Position numbers and translations under genes: made by a program. A stretch of 64,000 bases of DNA from NCBI RefSeq assembly GCF_008704715.1, contig NZ_CP023689.1, forward strand, positions 6,138,001-6,202,000, written 5' to 3'. Below, in pieces: positions 40,010 to 48,934 of the stretch. Position 1 is the first letter of the stretch. The number at the start of each line of letters is the position of its first letter. Under the pieces are notes generated by a model. That model ran no database searches and had not been told where the DNA came from. It saw only the letters and a program-made list of their open reading frames with translations. The DNA comes from Streptomyces chartreusis. GTDB lineage: Bacteria > Actinomycetota > Actinomycetes > Streptomycetales > Streptomycetaceae.

Positions 40010-41680
40010 ATGGAGTCCACTACGGCACGCACGGTCGCGGAGCTGGTGGCGGCAGGGTGGGGCGACCACCGGCCGGGGCTGTGGTTCGAGGAGCGGACGC
40101 TCACCCGGCACGAGGTGGCCGCCGGTGCCGCCGCTCGTGCGGCGCTGCTGGCCGAGCTGCTGCCGCCCGGCGCCGAGCCGCACATCGGAGTGCTCCTCGA
40201 CAACACCCCGGAGTACCCGATGTGGCTGGGTGCGGCGGCCCTCGCCGGTGCCGCGGTCGCCGGGATCAACCCCACCCGCCGGGGCCCCGAACTCGCCCGC
40301 GACATCCGGCACACCGAGTGCCGGGTCCTGGTCACCGAGCGGTCCCGGCTGCCGCTGCTCGACGGCATCGAACTGCCGGGAGTGCGTCTGCTGCTGACGG
40401 GGACGCCGGAGTACGACGCCCTGCTCGCCCCGTACGCCGACGCCCGGCCAGACCCCTCCCGCGCCGACCCGCGCGACCGGCTCCTGCTGTACTTCACCTC
40501 CGGCTCGACCGGCGCCCCCAAGGCCGCGATCTGCAGCCAGGGGCGGCTGGCCGCGGCGGGGTACTCCCTGGCGGAGCAGTTCCGGGTGCGGCCCGACGAC
40601 GTGCACTACATCTGCATGCCGATGTTCCACGGCAACGCGGTCATCGCCGACTGGGCGCCCGCCCTCGCGGCCGGCGCGGGCGTGGCGCTGCGCCGCCGGT
40701 TCTCGGCGTCGAACTTCCTCGCGGACGTCCGGCGCTACCGGGCGACGTACTTCACCTATGTGGGCCGGGCCGTCCAGTACGTCCTCGCCACCGAGCCGCG
40801 GCCCGACGACCGGGACAACCCGCTGCGGCTCGGCTTCGGCACGGAGGCGGGCGCCGTGGACGCCGCCGCCTTCGAGCGCCGGTTCGGGGTACGGCTGGTG
40901 GAGGGGTACGGCTCCTCCGAGGGTGGGGCCGCCGTGCAGTGGTCGCCGGGAACGCCGCCGGGGGCCGTCGGGCGGGCGGGGCCCGGTCTCGTCGTACTGG
41001 ATCCGGAGACCCGCAAGGAGTGTCCGCCGGCGGTCTTCGACGCGGGCGGGCGGCTGGTCAACGGGGACGCGGCCATCGGTGAGCTGGTCAACCAGGGGTC
41101 GAACCCCTTCGAGGGGTACTGGCGCAATCCCGAGGCGGAGGCCGAGCGGCGGCGTGGGGGCTGGTACTGGACCGGGGACCTGTTCTGCCGGGACGCCGAC
41201 GGCTATCTGTACTTCGCGGGGCGCGGCGACGACCGGCTGCGGGTCGACGGGGAGAACCTGTCCGCCGCGATGATCGAGAACATCCTCGCCCGCTACGAGG
41301 GGGCGTCCGCCGTCGCCGTGTACGCGGTGCCGGATCCGGTGACCGGGGACCAGGTCATGGCGACGATCGCCGGGGAGTTCGACCCGGTCGCCTTCGCCGG
41401 GTTCCTGCTGGCCCAGCCGGACCTGGGGACGAAGATGGCGCCCCGGTTCGTGCGGGTCGTGGAGCGGATGCCGGTGACCGCCACGAACAAGATCCACCGG
41501 GCCGGCCTCAGACGGGAGGGGCCGCGCTGCGCCGATCCGGTGTGGTGGCGGCCACCGGGCGAGCGGACCTACCGCAGGCTCACGGAGACGGACACCCTGA
41601 CATACGTCGAAGGGCCCCTCGCTCCCACGAGAGGCCCTTCGTCTGTGCGCCGCCAGGGACTCGAACCCCGGACCCGCTGA
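40010..41680 (+). CDS. Acyl-CoA synthetase / AMP-dependent ligase
   Basis: A 556-residue adenylate-forming enzyme. The P-loop is LLYFTSGSTGAPKAAICSQG (about 160-180). The A5 motif region is VEGYGSSEGGAAVQW, and the A7-A8 region WYWTGDLFCRDADGYLYFAG is followed by DRLRVDGENLS. The usual catalytic Lys is in TATNKIHRAGLR. It activates a carboxylic acid, probably a fatty or related acid, as a CoA thioester. I chose ATG 40010. Oddly, the last ~25 codons are encoded by a transcription terminator (41608-41641) and by the antisense strand of tRNA-Lys copy 2. Confidence 0.9.
   Translation: MESTTARTVAELVAAGWGDHRPGLWFEERTLTRHEVAAGAAARAALLAELLPPGAEPHIGVLLDNTPEYPMWLGAAALAGAAVAGINPTRRGPELARDIRHTECRVLVTERSRLPLLDGIELPGVRLLLTGTPEYDALLAPYADARPDPSRADPRDRLLLYFTSGSTGAPKAAICSQGRLAAAGYSLAEQFRVRPDDVHYICMPMFHGNAVIADWAPALAAGAGVALRRRFSASNFLADVRRYRATYFTYVGRAVQYVLATEPRPDDRDNPLRLGFGTEAGAVDAAAFERRFGVRLVEGYGSSEGGAAVQWSPGTPPGAVGRAGPGLVVLDPETRKECPPAVFDAGGRLVNGDAAIGELVNQGSNPFEGYWRNPEAEAERRRGGWYWTGDLFCRDADGYLYFAGRGDDRLRVDGENLSAAMIENILARYEGASAVAVYAVPDPVTGDQVMATIAGEFDPVAFAGFLLAQPDLGTKMAPRFVRVVERMPVTATNKIHRAGLRREGPRCADPVWWRPPGERTYRRLTETDTLTYVEGPLAPTRGPSSVRRQGLEPRTR
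41608..41641. terminator. Terminator downstream of tRNA-Lys 2, inside the synthetase 3' end
   Basis: CGAAGGGCCCCTCG pairs with CGAGAGGCCCTTCG around CTCCCA with one mismatch. It ends the tRNA transcript on the minus strand and lies within the coding sequence of the plus-strand synthetase. Confidence 0.7.
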
Positions 41681-41719
41681 TTAAGAGTCAGCTGCTCTAA
41701 CCAACTGAGCTAGCGGCGC
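41646..41719 (-). tRNA. tRNA-Lys (anticodon CUU), copy 2
   Basis: A 74-nt gene identical to the copy at 35733-35806, with the same acceptor stem, CTT anticodon and T arm. CCA is not encoded. Its 3' half (41646-41680) overlaps the end of the acyl-CoA synthetase gene on the opposite strand. Unlike the other two copies it has no detached 3'-half duplicate. Confidence 0.95.
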
Positions 41720-41819
41720 ATGACCCGTGCCGACCGCGATTTTGTGCCTTTCGCGGCGGCGACGAAGAAAATACTACCTGGTCCGCAGGGGTGCTCCGGA
41801 CCACTGCGGAGCGCGCCGG

Positions 41820-42584
41820 TCAGGACTGGATCGCCAGCGACAGCAGCACCGGCGCGGCGCTGCGGTTCAGGGCGTCCGCCGCCTGGCGCAGCCGGTGCGC
41901 GTGCTCCACCGGGAGCGACAGGGCGAGGCAGCCCACCGAGGAGCCGGCCGTGATCGGGACGGCCGCGCACACCGTGCCCACCGCGTACTCCTGGAGGTCG
42001 AGGTGGGGGACCGTCGGCGGCTGCGACTCCAGGCGGGAGAGCAGCACCCGGTCGTTGGTGATCGTGCGCGAGGTGAGGCGGGCCATCTTGTGCCGCGAGA
42101 GGTGGTCGCGCCGGCCGTTGTGGTCGAGCTGCCCCAGCAGGCTCTTGCCGATCGCGGTGGCGTGGGCGGAGAAGCGGAAGTCGACCCACTCGTTGACCAC
42201 GGGGGTGGCCGGACCGGCCGCGAACTGGTCGATCTTGACCTCTCCGTCGATGTACCGGCTGATGTACACGGCGGCACCGACGGAGTCCCGCAGCCGGTCC
42301 AGGGTGTGCTGGAGGTTGTCCCGCAGGGCCTGCTCACGGCCCTGGGCGGAACCGAGGCGGGCCAGGGCGTCGCCCGTGACGTACGCCCCGTCGGCGATCT
42401 GCTCGACATAGCCCTCGCGGCGCAGCATCCGCAGGAGGCCGGTCAGGCGCTCCGGGCCTATACCGGTGTGCCGGGCGAGCTCGGCCTCGGTGACTCCGGT
42501 GCTGTGCCGCGCCACGGTCTCCAGGACGCGCAGGGCGTCCTGGACCGAGTGGTACGGCGTCGTCGACTCGTGCTGGAGCGCCAC
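41820..42584 (-). CDS. IclR-family transcriptional regulator
   Basis: A 254-residue regulator. The N-terminal winged helix spans residues ~10-75 (YHSVQDALRVLETVARHS, TEAELARHTGIGPERLTGLL). The C-terminal IclR effector domain follows (SVGAAVYISRYIDGEVKIDQ, FSAHATAIGKSLLGQLD, AVGTVCAAVPITAGSSVGCL). GTG 42584 starts just after GGGGGAA. It is adjacent to and co-oriented with the ehu-like transporter and most likely controls it. A shared motif (GCACCCTGG...ATGC) upstream of this gene and in the ehuB/DUF3830 divergent promoter is a candidate binding site. Confidence 0.9.
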   Translation of the reverse strand: MALQHESTTPYHSVQDALRVLETVARHSTGVTEAELARHTGIGPERLTGLLRMLRREGYVEQIADGAYVTGDALARLGSAQGREQALRDNLQHTLDRLRDSVGAAVYISRYIDGEVKIDQFAAGPATPVVNEWVDFRFSAHATAIGKSLLGQLDHNGRRDHLSRHKMARLTSRTITNDRVLLSRLESQPPTVPHLDLQEYAVGTVCAAVPITAGSSVGCLALSLPVEHAHRLRQAADALNRSAAPVLLSLAIQS

Positions 42585-42717
42585 GGTTCCCCCTGCGGTC
42601 GCACGTCGCTTCTCATCGGGCCCGGTTCGAGTGAGTCAGTCCCCTCCACGATAACGGGCAAGAGGCTTGTAGTGAGCGGTTGTTGACGAGATCGCGACGC
42701 CCTCAACTGCGGTGGTA

Positions 42718-42733
42718 GCACCCTGGCATATGC
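42718..42733. promoter_or_regulatory. Candidate IclR site upstream of the regulator gene
   Basis: GCACCCTGGCATATGC shares its first nine bases and its ATGC end with GCACCCTGGAATGC in the ehuB/DUF3830 intergenic space. It contains the palindrome GGCATATGCC. Confidence 0.45.
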
Positions 42734-42757
42734 CGCAGTCAAGGGCCCCGCGAAGAG

Positions 42758-43549
42758 TCACAGCACAGCGCTGAGGAACTCCCGTGTCCGGTCGTTCTCG
42801 GGGTCGTTGAAGATCTTCTCCGGGGTGCCGGACTCGATGACCCGGCCGGAGTCGAACATCAGGACCTGGTCCGAGATGTCCCGGGCGAAATTCATCTCGT
42901 GGGTCACACAGAGCATCGTGATGTCGGTGGTGCGCGCGATGTCCCGCAGCAGGTCCAGAACGCCCGCGACCAGCTCCGGGTCCAGCGCCGACGTCACCTC
43001 GTCGAGCAGCAGCACCTGCGGACGCATCGCCAGCGCCCGCGCTATCGCCACCCGCTGCTGCTGGCCGCCGGACAGCTGGGTCGGACGGGCGTCGCACTTG
43101 TCGGCGAGGCCCACCATGTCCAGCAGCTCACGGGCGCGCGCCTCGGCCTCGTCCTTCGACATGCCGAGCACGGTGACCGGCGCCTCGGTGATGTTGCGCA
43201 GCACGGTCATGTTCGGGAACAGGTTGAACTGCTGGAACACCATCCCGATCTTCTTGCGGACCTCGCGGATCTGCTTCTCGGGAGCGGGGAACAGCTGCTG
43301 CCCGTCCACCGTGATCCGGCCCTCGTCCGGCTTGGTCAGCGTCATCAGCAGCCGCAGGATCGTGGTCTTGCCCGATCCGGACGGTCCGATCAGCGTGACG
43401 TGCTTGCCGGCCTGGACCGAGAAGTCGAGGTTGTCGAGGACGGTGTTGTCGCCGAACCGCTTGGTGACCTGCTCGAGACGGATCAGTTCGCCGTTGGAGC
43501 GGTTCTCGGCCGGGTTCTTCTCAGGGTTGTGCTGGATGTCAGTGGACAA
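42758..43549 (-). CDS. ehuA: Polar amino acid/ectoine-type ABC transporter ATPase, EhuA-like
   Basis: A 263-residue ATPase of the polar-amino-acid class. It has Walker A GPSGSGKTT, Q-loop MVFQQFNLFPNMTVL, signature LSGGQQQRVAIARAL, Walker B LLLDEVTSALDPE and VTHEMNFAR. It appears to start with TTG at 43549 behind GGAG eight bases upstream; no ATG or GTG is better placed. It overlaps the ehuD-like gene by 11 bases. It powers the importer with the two permeases and the lipoprotein upstream. Confidence 0.88.
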   Translation of the reverse strand: MSTDIQHNPEKNPAENRSNGELIRLEQVTKRFGDNTVLDNLDFSVQAGKHVTLIGPSGSGKTTILRLLMTLTKPDEGRITVDGQQLFPAPEKQIREVRKKIGMVFQQFNLFPNMTVLRNITEAPVTVLGMSKDEAEARARELLDMVGLADKCDARPTQLSGGQQQRVAIARALAMRPQVLLLDEVTSALDPELVAGVLDLLRDIARTTDITMLCVTHEMNFARDISDQVLMFDSGRVIESGTPEKIFNDPENDRTREFLSAVL

Positions 43550-44189
43550 GACGTCGCTCCAGGGCTCGCAGGAGGAGGGAGGCCAGGTAGGAGATGAGGA
43601 TGAAGGCCACGCCGATCACGGTGAGGGGCTCGGTGAACTGGAAGTTCTCCTGGGAGAACAGCCGCGCCCGGCCGAGCATGTCGAGGACGGTGATCGCCAT
43701 CAGCAGCGGCGTGTCCTTGAGCATCGAGATCACGTAATTGCCGAGCGCCGGCACCACGCGGCGGATCGCCTGCGGCAGGATCACCATCCGCCACGTCCTG
43801 GTCATCGGCAGGTTCAGTGCCGTCGCGGCCTCCCACTGGCCGACGGGCACCGCCTCGATGCCGGCGCGGTAGACCTGCATCGTGTACGTCGAGTAGTGCA
43901 GGCCGATCGCGAAGACGCCGGTGGTCAGCGCCGAGAAGGTCAGGCCCCACTCGGGCAGCACGTAGAACAGGAAGAACAGCTGCACCAGCAGAGGGGTGTT
44001 GCGGATGAACTCGGTGACCACTCCCACCGGCCAGCGCACCCAGCGCGTCGGCGTCCGCATCAGCAGGGCCCACACCAGGCCCAGGGCGAACGAGATCAGC
44101 GAACCCAGGACGAGGGCCTGGAGGGTGACCAGCAGACCGTCCCAGAAGTACGGCATGAAGTCGCTCACGGCGTTCCAGTCCCACTTCAT
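43539..44189 (-). CDS. ehuD: ABC transporter permease, EhuD-like
   Basis: A 216-residue His/Glu/Gln-type permease with about five helices. The first reads LLVTLQALVLGSLISFALGL. EFIRNTPLLVQLFFLFYVLP and the EAA loop QWEAATALNLPMTRTWRMVI are characteristic. ATG 44189 overlaps the preceding gene's stop by four bases. It forms the membrane channel with the EhuC-like subunit. Confidence 0.88.
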   Translation of the reverse strand: MKWDWNAVSDFMPYFWDGLLVTLQALVLGSLISFALGLVWALLMRTPTRWVRWPVGVVTEFIRNTPLLVQLFFLFYVLPEWGLTFSALTTGVFAIGLHYSTYTMQVYRAGIEAVPVGQWEAATALNLPMTRTWRMVILPQAIRRVVPALGNYVISMLKDTPLLMAITVLDMLGRARLFSQENFQFTEPLTVIGVAFILISYLASLLLRALERRLVH

Positions 44190-44905
44190 GACACCGCACC
44201 TCCGACGCCGGTGGTCTGCGCGCGCTTGAACTCATCGGCGGTCACGCCGCTCGCCGGGGCCTTCCCGACCCCTGCCTTGAGCTTCTTCTCCAGCCCACGC
44301 ATCACGCGGGTGAGGAGGAAGGCGATCACGAAGTAGATGAGCAGGATGTACGTGTAGATCTCCGCGCTCTCCTGGAGCGCGAGGCGCACCAGGTTGCCGC
44401 TGAAGGCCAGGTCGCCCATGCCCATGATCGACACCAGGGCGGTGCCCTTGAGCAGTTCGATCAGCAGGTTGGAGAACGGCGGGATCATCTCCGGCACCGC
44501 CTGCGGCAGCAGGACCAGACGCATCCGCTGCCAGGGCGTGAAGCTGAGCGCGATTCCGCCCTCCTTCTGCGCCGGGTCGACGGCGCCCAGCGCACCGCGC
44601 ACGATCTCCGAGCCGTAGGCGCCGTACGTCAGGCCGAGGGCCAGCGTGCCCGCCCACAGGGGCACCAGCTGCCAGCCGAAGGCCGGGGGCAGCACGAAGA
44701 ACACCCAGAAGATCATCACGAGCGCGGAGGTCCCGCGGAACACCTCGGTGTAGAAGCCCGCGAGGAAGCGCACGACCCACAGCCGGTGGGTCCGTGCGAC
44801 ACCGACCACGAAAGACACCGCGGCGGCCAGCAGCGCGCTGAGGACGAGGAGCTGGACGGTGGTCCAGATCCCCTTGAGTACGAGTTCCCAGAGTCCTGAG
44901 GTCAT
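44186..44905 (-). CDS. ehuC: ABC transporter permease, EhuC-like
   Basis: A 239-residue permease of the same class. It has GIWTTVQLLVLSALLAAAVS, TEVFRGTSALVMIFWVFFVL and the EAA loop KEGGIALSFTPWQRMRLVLL. A 35-residue hydrophilic C-terminus (GLEKKLKAGVGKAPAS) is longer than usual. ATG 44905 overlaps the ehuB stop (ATGA). Confidence 0.88.
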   Translation of the reverse strand: MTSGLWELVLKGIWTTVQLLVLSALLAAAVSFVVGVARTHRLWVVRFLAGFYTEVFRGTSALVMIFWVFFVLPPAFGWQLVPLWAGTLALGLTYGAYGSEIVRGALGAVDPAQKEGGIALSFTPWQRMRLVLLPQAVPEMIPPFSNLLIELLKGTALVSIMGMGDLAFSGNLVRLALQESAEIYTYILLIYFVIAFLLTRVMRGLEKKLKAGVGKAPASGVTADEFKRAQTTGVGGAVS

Positions 44906-45807
44906 CCGCCGCAGAGCTCCTTCGCGGTCAGATCCGTCATCTCGTTCTCCGTGAAGCCGAACGGCTTCAGGATGCGCAGCAGTTCGCCGCTCTTCTTGAG
45001 CTTGGCCAGCTCGACGTTGAAGGCGTCCCGGAGCTTCGTCTCGGTCGGCCGGAACGCGAACGCGCCGCCGTCGACGTGCGGTTCGCCCTCGACAAGGGGC
45101 GCGAAGGCCTTGGTGGACTCCGCCTTGGCCGACTTCTTGACGACCTCACGGGTGGTCAGCGCCGTACCGGCGAAGACGTCCACGCGCCCCGCCTCGACGG
45201 CGTTCAGCCCCGCGACCTGGTCCGGCACGATCAGGATGTCGCCCTCCTCGTACCCCGCCTCGACGGCGTACTGGATCTCGGCGTAGCCGGTCCCGGTGGC
45301 GAACCTGGCCTTCTTCTCGACGACGTCCTTGTAGTCGTGCAGGCCCTTGGGGTTGCCCTTGCGCACGATGAAGGAGTCGAGCATCTGGTAGTCCGGGTCG
45401 GAGAATATGACCTGCTCACAGCGCTCGGGGTTGACGTACATCCCCGCGGCCACCACGTCGAACTGCTGGGAGTTCAGACCCGGGATCAGCGATCCGAACT
45501 CGGTCGGCACGGGCTGCACCTTGTCGACGCCCAGCCGTTTGAAGATGACCTTGGCCAGTTCCGGTGCCTCGCCGGTCAGGTCTCCGTTCTTGTCGATGTA
45601 GCCGAAGGGGATCTCTCCCGCGATTCCGAGGCGTACGACGCCCGCCGCCCTGAGCCGGTCGAGCAGGTCGCCGCCGTCCTCGGTCGATGCCGTGGCCACC
45701 CGCGAGCAGCCGGCGGCCCCCAGCGCACCGAGCGCCGCCACCCCCGCGAGCAGCGACCGGCGCGTGGTCCCAGGTGTGTCTCTGTCGTTCCCATTAGGTG
45801 GAGCCAT
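44902..45807 (-). CDS. ehuB: Ectoine/amino-acid-type substrate-binding lipoprotein, EhuB-like
   Basis: A 301-residue lipoprotein: TTRRSLLAGVAALGALGAAG precedes the lipid Cys near residue 34. The mature protein is an SBP_bac_3 fold: VRLGIAGEIPFGYIDKNGDL, TGEAPELAKVIFKRLGVDKV, GLNSQQFDVVAAGMYVNPER and PDQVAGLNAVEAGRVDVFAG. The IPFGYI...GEAPE pattern is that of EhuB-named binding proteins. It leads the transporter operon and is divergent from the DUF3830 gene with a 47-base gap. The true ligand may not be ectoine because the usual eut catabolic genes are absent. Confidence 0.88.
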   Translation of the reverse strand: MAPPNGNDRDTPGTTRRSLLAGVAALGALGAAGCSRVATASTEDGGDLLDRLRAAGVVRLGIAGEIPFGYIDKNGDLTGEAPELAKVIFKRLGVDKVQPVPTEFGSLIPGLNSQQFDVVAAGMYVNPERCEQVIFSDPDYQMLDSFIVRKGNPKGLHDYKDVVEKKARFATGTGYAEIQYAVEAGYEEGDILIVPDQVAGLNAVEAGRVDVFAGTALTTREVVKKSAKAESTKAFAPLVEGEPHVDGGAFAFRPTETKLRDAFNVELAKLKKSGELLRILKPFGFTENEMTDLTAKELCGG

Positions 45808-45838
45808 GGCGGCGCGGCTACCCGGGACGATGCGATGT

Positions 45839-45856
45839 ATGCACCCTGGAATGCAT
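45839..45856. promoter_or_regulatory. Operator-like inverted repeat in the ehuB/DUF3830 divergent promoter
   Basis: ATGCA (45839-45843) mirrors TGCAT (45852-45856) around CCCTGGAA. It overlaps the DUF3830 start codon and shares GCACCCTGG with 42718-42733, making it the best candidate for IclR control of both directions. Confidence 0.5.
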
Positions 45857-46349
45857 GACTGATCGGTTCATCGAGGTGTCACTGGTCAAGCGCGAGATCC
45901 ACTGCACGGCCAAACTCCTGGACGACCGCGCCCCGCTCACCTGCGCGGCCGTCTGGGACGCCCTGCCCCTGACCGGCGACGTCTATCACGCCAAATACGC
46001 CCGCAACGAGATCTACGCCCTCTTCCCGCCCTTCGCGGAAACGGAGCCGCCGCTGGAAAACCCCACAGTCACCCCAATTCCGGGCGATCTATGCTATTTC
46101 GCCTTCGCCGGTACGGAGCTGGGCACCAAGTCCTACGGCTACGACCGCGAGGTCCGCGCCGGCACGACGGTGGTCGACCTGGCCCTGTTCTACGAGCGCA
46201 ACAACCTGCTGCTGAACGGCGACGTGGGCTGGGTGCCCGGCATCGTCTGGGGCCAGGTCGTGGAGGGACTCGACGAGATGGCCCAGGGCTGCAACGACCT
46301 GTGGCGGTCGGGCGCCCTGGGCGAGTCGCTCAGCTTCCGCAGGGTGTGA
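45855..46349 (+). CDS. DUF3830 family protein (cyclophilin-like fold)
   Basis: A 164-residue cytoplasmic protein. It has the DUF3830 pattern: LLDDRAPLTCAAVWDALP, YHAKYARNEIYALFP, IPGDLCYFAFAG and VDLALFYERNNLLLNGDVGW. The fold is cyclophilin-like, the function unknown. Family members repeatedly sit with amidases and Asp/Glu racemase-type enzymes, as here. ATG 45855 is used; only a weak GGA is upstream. Its 3' end overlaps the convergent amidase gene by 20 bases. Confidence 0.85.
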   Translation: MTDRFIEVSLVKREIHCTAKLLDDRAPLTCAAVWDALPLTGDVYHAKYARNEIYALFPPFAETEPPLENPTVTPIPGDLCYFAFAGTELGTKSYGYDREVRAGTTVVDLALFYERNNLLLNGDVGWVPGIVWGQVVEGLDEMAQGCNDLWRSGALGESLSFRRV

Positions 46350-47730
46350 GCCGGGCGATGCCGGCCTCGTAGAGCGCGTGCGCCGCCCGCAGGACGAGTT
46401 CGTCGCGATGGCGGGCGGCCACGATCTGGAGGCCGATCGGCAGGCCGTCCCCGTCCGTGCCGACGGGGACGGTCGCCGCCGGCTGCTGGGTCAGGTTGAA
46501 GGGGTAGGTGAACGGCGTCCAGCCGGTCCACCGGCGGTGCCCCGACCCCTTGGGGACCTCGGCGCCCGCCTCGAAGGCCGTGATCGGGAGGGTCGGGGTG
46601 AGCAGGAGGTCGTAGGAGTCGTGGAAGCGGCCCATCCGGCGGCCCAGTTCCATCCGGACGTCCACCGCGGCCAGATAGTCCAGCGCCGACATCCGGGCAC
46701 CGACGCCGCAGATCTCCCTGAGGCCCGGATCGAGCAACTCCCGCTGATGAGGCCCCAGATGCTGGGTCACCCGGGCCGCCCCGGTGAACCACAGGGCGTG
46801 GAAGGCGTCCACCGGATCCGTGAAGTCCGGGTCGGTCTCCTCGACCCACGCCCCCAGCCCCGCCAGCCGCTCCACCGCCCGCCGTACCGCCGCCGCGACC
46901 GCCGGGCGCACCGCCACCTGACCGCCCAGGGACGGGGAGTAGGCGACGCGCAGACCGCGCACCCCGCCGGACAGGGCCGCGGCGAAGGAGCCCGGGGCCG
47001 GCGGGAGCGCCGACCAGTCGCGGGAGTCGGGCGCGCCGATGACGTCCAGGAGCAGGGCCGCGTCGGCCGCGTCGCGGGTCATCGGGCCGACGTGCGCCAG
47101 GGTGCCGAAGGCGCTCGCGGGGTACAGCGGGACCCGGCCGTACGTAGGTTTCAGGGCGAAGATGCCGCAGAACGCCGCCGGGATACGGACGCTGCCGCCG
47201 CCGTCCGTGCCGAGCGCCAGGGGACCCGCGCCGAGCGCCACGGCCGCCGCCGCGCCGCCGCTGGAGCCGCCCGCGGTGCGGGACGGGTCGACGGGGTTGC
47301 GGGTCACGCCGGACAGCGGTGAGTCGGTGACGCCCTTCCAGCCGAACTCGGGCGTCGTCGTCTTCCCCAGGAACACCGCGCCGTGCGCGCGCAGCCGGGC
47401 CACCGAGGGGGCGTCCTCCGGCCAGTGGCCCTTGTCCACGACGGTCTTCGAGCCCCGCAGGGTCGGCGACCCGCGCAGTAGCAGGATGTCCTTCACCGTG
47501 ACCGGGACGCCGTCCAGCAGACCGGCCGGCTCGCCGCGCCGCCAGCGCTCGGCCGACTCGCCGGCCCGCGCGAGGGCCTCGTCGGCGGTGAGCCGTACGA
47601 AGGCGTTGACCTCCGGCTGGATCCGCTCGGCCCGCTCCAGCGTGGCCCGGGTGGCGTCGAGGGGGCTGAAGTCTCCCTTGCGGTAGCCGTCGAGGAGTTG
47701 TACGGCGGTCAGTGCGGTGAGATCCGTCAT
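46330..47730 (-). CDS. Amidase signature family enzyme
   Basis: A 466-residue amidase. The Ser-cisSer-Lys triad is visible: Lys in GVPVTVKDILLLRG, cis-Ser in RTAGGSSGGAAAAVALG and nucleophile Ser in GTDGGGSVRIPAAFCG. The C-terminal part is normal (TYPFNLTQQPAATVPVGTDG). It hydrolyses a C-N amide bond of a small molecule; the substrate cannot be inferred. GGAGGG lies before ATG 47730. It is 23 bases after the dehydrogenase gene and in the same direction, so these two enzymes form an operon. Confidence 0.9.
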   Translation of the reverse strand: MTDLTALTAVQLLDGYRKGDFSPLDATRATLERAERIQPEVNAFVRLTADEALARAGESAERWRRGEPAGLLDGVPVTVKDILLLRGSPTLRGSKTVVDKGHWPEDAPSVARLRAHGAVFLGKTTTPEFGWKGVTDSPLSGVTRNPVDPSRTAGGSSGGAAAAVALGAGPLALGTDGGGSVRIPAAFCGIFALKPTYGRVPLYPASAFGTLAHVGPMTRDAADAALLLDVIGAPDSRDWSALPPAPGSFAAALSGGVRGLRVAYSPSLGGQVAVRPAVAAAVRRAVERLAGLGAWVEETDPDFTDPVDAFHALWFTGAARVTQHLGPHQRELLDPGLREICGVGARMSALDYLAAVDVRMELGRRMGRFHDSYDLLLTPTLPITAFEAGAEVPKGSGHRRWTGWTPFTYPFNLTQQPAATVPVGTDGDGLPIGLQIVAARHRDELVLRAAHALYEAGIARLTPCGS

Positions 47731-47753
47731 GGGGCGCCCTCCAGCCGTTGACG

Positions 47754-48737
47754 TCAGCGTCCGGGTACGTACCCGCGCTGTTTGTCGACCACGTTCAGCA
47801 GTGGTCTGCCCGCCTCCCACCGCTCGTACAACTCCACGAACTGACGCCCGAGTTCATCCCGCCAGCCGATGGTGTCCCCGCTCATGTGCGGGGAGACGAT
47901 CAGGCCCGGCAACTGCCACAACGGGCTGTCCGGGGTGAGGGGTTCGTCCTCGAACACATCGAGGGCGGCCCCCGCGATCCAGCGCTTGTCGAGGGCCTCG
48001 GCCAGCGCCTCCTCCACCACCAGCTGCCCCCGCCCGACGTTGATGAACCGGGCCGAGGGCTGCATGACACCGAAGCGCCGCAGGTCGAACATGCCGTGCG
48101 TCTGCTCGGTCAGCGGCGCGGCCGCGATCACCCAGTCGGCGCGGGACATCAGCCGGTCGAGATCGTCGGGACCGTGGATGCCGGTGCGCGGCACCCGGCC
48201 GACCAGCGCGGTCGTGACGTCGAGGGCCTTGAGCGTGCGGGCGATCGTGCGGCCGATGGGACCGGAACCGACCACGCACGCACGGGTGCCCGCCACGCGC
48301 TGCCCCTCGCGGTGCCGCCACTGCCGGGCGCGCTGGAAGTCCAGGGTCCGCGGCAGGTCCTTCGCCATCGCCAGCACCAGCGCGGCGACGTACTCGGCGA
48401 TCGGCTGGTCGAAGATCCCGCGCGCGTTGGTGACCACCGTGTCGGAGTCGGTGAGCTCCTGGCACATCAGGTGGTCCACGCCCGCGCTCGCCGTGTGCAC
48501 CCAGCGCGGCCGCGGGCCCTCGCCGGGCCAGGCGTGGCGCACGGCGTGCGAGGTGAAGTCCCAGACCAGCAGGACGTCGGCGTGCGGGAGCCGCTGCGCG
48601 AGGGTCGACTCGTCCGCGTGCTCGACCCGGGCGCGACCGGTGAGGCGGCCGAGGCGGGGCAGGGGCTCGGCGTCGAGGACCAGGAGCGTGGGCGGCGCGC
48701 CGGAGGCGGGGGAGGGGCCGGGGGCGGGTGAGGTCAT
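47754..48737 (-). CDS. D-2-hydroxyacid dehydrogenase
   Basis: A 327-residue NAD-dependent enzyme. The nucleotide-binding motif is CVVGSGPIGRTIARTL. The catalytic Arg is in INVGRGQLVVEEAL, the Glu is in ALDVFEDEPLTPDSPL and the His in LIVSPHMSGDT. It interconverts a 2-hydroxy acid and a 2-oxo acid. GGAG lies 11 bases before ATG 48737. It leads the dehydrogenase-amidase operon and is divergent from the racemase-like pair. Confidence 0.9.
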   Translation of the reverse strand: MTSPAPGPSPASGAPPTLLVLDAEPLPRLGRLTGRARVEHADESTLAQRLPHADVLLVWDFTSHAVRHAWPGEGPRPRWVHTASAGVDHLMCQELTDSDTVVTNARGIFDQPIAEYVAALVLAMAKDLPRTLDFQRARQWRHREGQRVAGTRACVVGSGPIGRTIARTLKALDVTTALVGRVPRTGIHGPDDLDRLMSRADWVIAAAPLTEQTHGMFDLRRFGVMQPSARFINVGRGQLVVEEALAEALDKRWIAGAALDVFEDEPLTPDSPLWQLPGLIVSPHMSGDTIGWRDELGRQFVELYERWEAGRPLLNVVDKQRGYVPGR

Positions 48738-48934
48738 TCGGGGTCGCTTCTCCAGAGGTGTGCGAGGGCTGCGCCCGGGGGTGTGCGGGGGCCGTTTCTC
48801 GGAGTTTTACTGGAAGGGATGGCCGTCTGACATGCGAGGTTTGACCACGCTCGCACCCGAACCTACCTTCGTCAACACGGGCGTACGTACGGTCCGTTGC
48901 TCACCCGTATCTCGTAGTGAGGGCGGTGCCAGCC

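Noticed and set aside
42758..45807. A complete ectoine utilisation cluster
   Set aside because: The transporter resembles Ehu, but ectoine hydrolase, deacetylase and the usual EutB/EutC-type genes are missing, so I did not assign ectoine catabolism.
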